From NCBI GenBank assembly GCA_022451445.1, contig JAKUSY010000186.1:1-6328 (forward strand): DNA of 6,328 nucleotides. The letters run 5' to 3'. Below are positions 6,294 to 6,328 of this stretch, in pieces (position 1 is the stretch's first letter; every line of letters starts with the position of its first letter). A program made the translations under genes and the position numbers. Under the pieces are notes generated by a model. It saw only the letters and a list, made by a program, of their open reading frames with translations. It was not told where the DNA came from and ran no database searches. The DNA is from Planctomycetota bacterium. GTDB taxonomy: Bacteria; Planctomycetota; UBA8108.

Positions 6294-6328
6294 GACCCCT
6301 TATCCATACAGCCGCCTGACAAGGAGAC

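Noticed and set aside
6300..6302. TAA read as a sense codon through a variant genetic code
   Set aside because: No TAA reassignment is established in bacteria that I know of. The other genes here are uninterrupted under the standard code, and the preference for TGA stops (five of six genes) is ordinary for GC-rich DNA.
6294..6328. A frameshift rather than a nonsense codon at the right edge (another frame reads VSLSGGCMDKG)
   Set aside because: That frame loosely recalls a SLSG-type motif, but the uninterrupted frame gives a better positional match (LYG then V, H, T, E, M at the expected spacing) without an indel. It is not fully excluded with so few bases visible.

Overview
The window most likely comes from a GC-rich bacterium of the Planctomycetota-Verrucomicrobiota-Lentisphaerota group. 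The strongest clue is the tandem pair on the minus strand at the right: a DUF1553 (PSD1-type) C-terminal region followed by a DUF1501 protein with a twin-arginine leader. That pair is a hallmark of the superphylum. The phylum call is an inference from gene content; nothing in the window fixes the species.

Layout from left to right. Positions 3-503 (+) hold the 3' end of gltB, the large subunit of glutamate synthase. A 25-base gap separates it from a complete gltD (529-1992, +), the small NADPH-oxidising subunit. The two form a standard ammonia-assimilation operon. gltD meets a minus-strand operon tail to tail with only 5 bases between the stop codons, and a small perfect hairpin sits exactly across both stops.

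The minus-strand block is read from right to left. It starts with the DUF1553 C-terminal region (5829-6293), then the DUF1501 protein (4409-5797) after 31 bases. A 135-base GC-rich spacer follows, with self-complementary segments and a weak promoter candidate. Then come xylA, xylose isomerase (2963-4273), and an NAD-dependent epimerase/dehydratase-family enzyme (1998-2963) whose start codon overlaps the xylA stop as TGATG. The xylA-SDR pair is therefore probably co-transcribed and translationally coupled, which suggests that the SDR works on a sugar in the same pathway; its substrate cannot be read from the sequence.

Most of the window is ordinary conserved metabolism. The point most worth checking is at the right edge: the DUF1553 reading frame contains an in-frame TAA (6300-6302, minus). 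Residues matching the family appear on both sides of it, so the gene may carry a nonsense mutation or a sequencing error. I see no RNA genes, mobile elements, CRISPR arrays or evident new multi-gene system.
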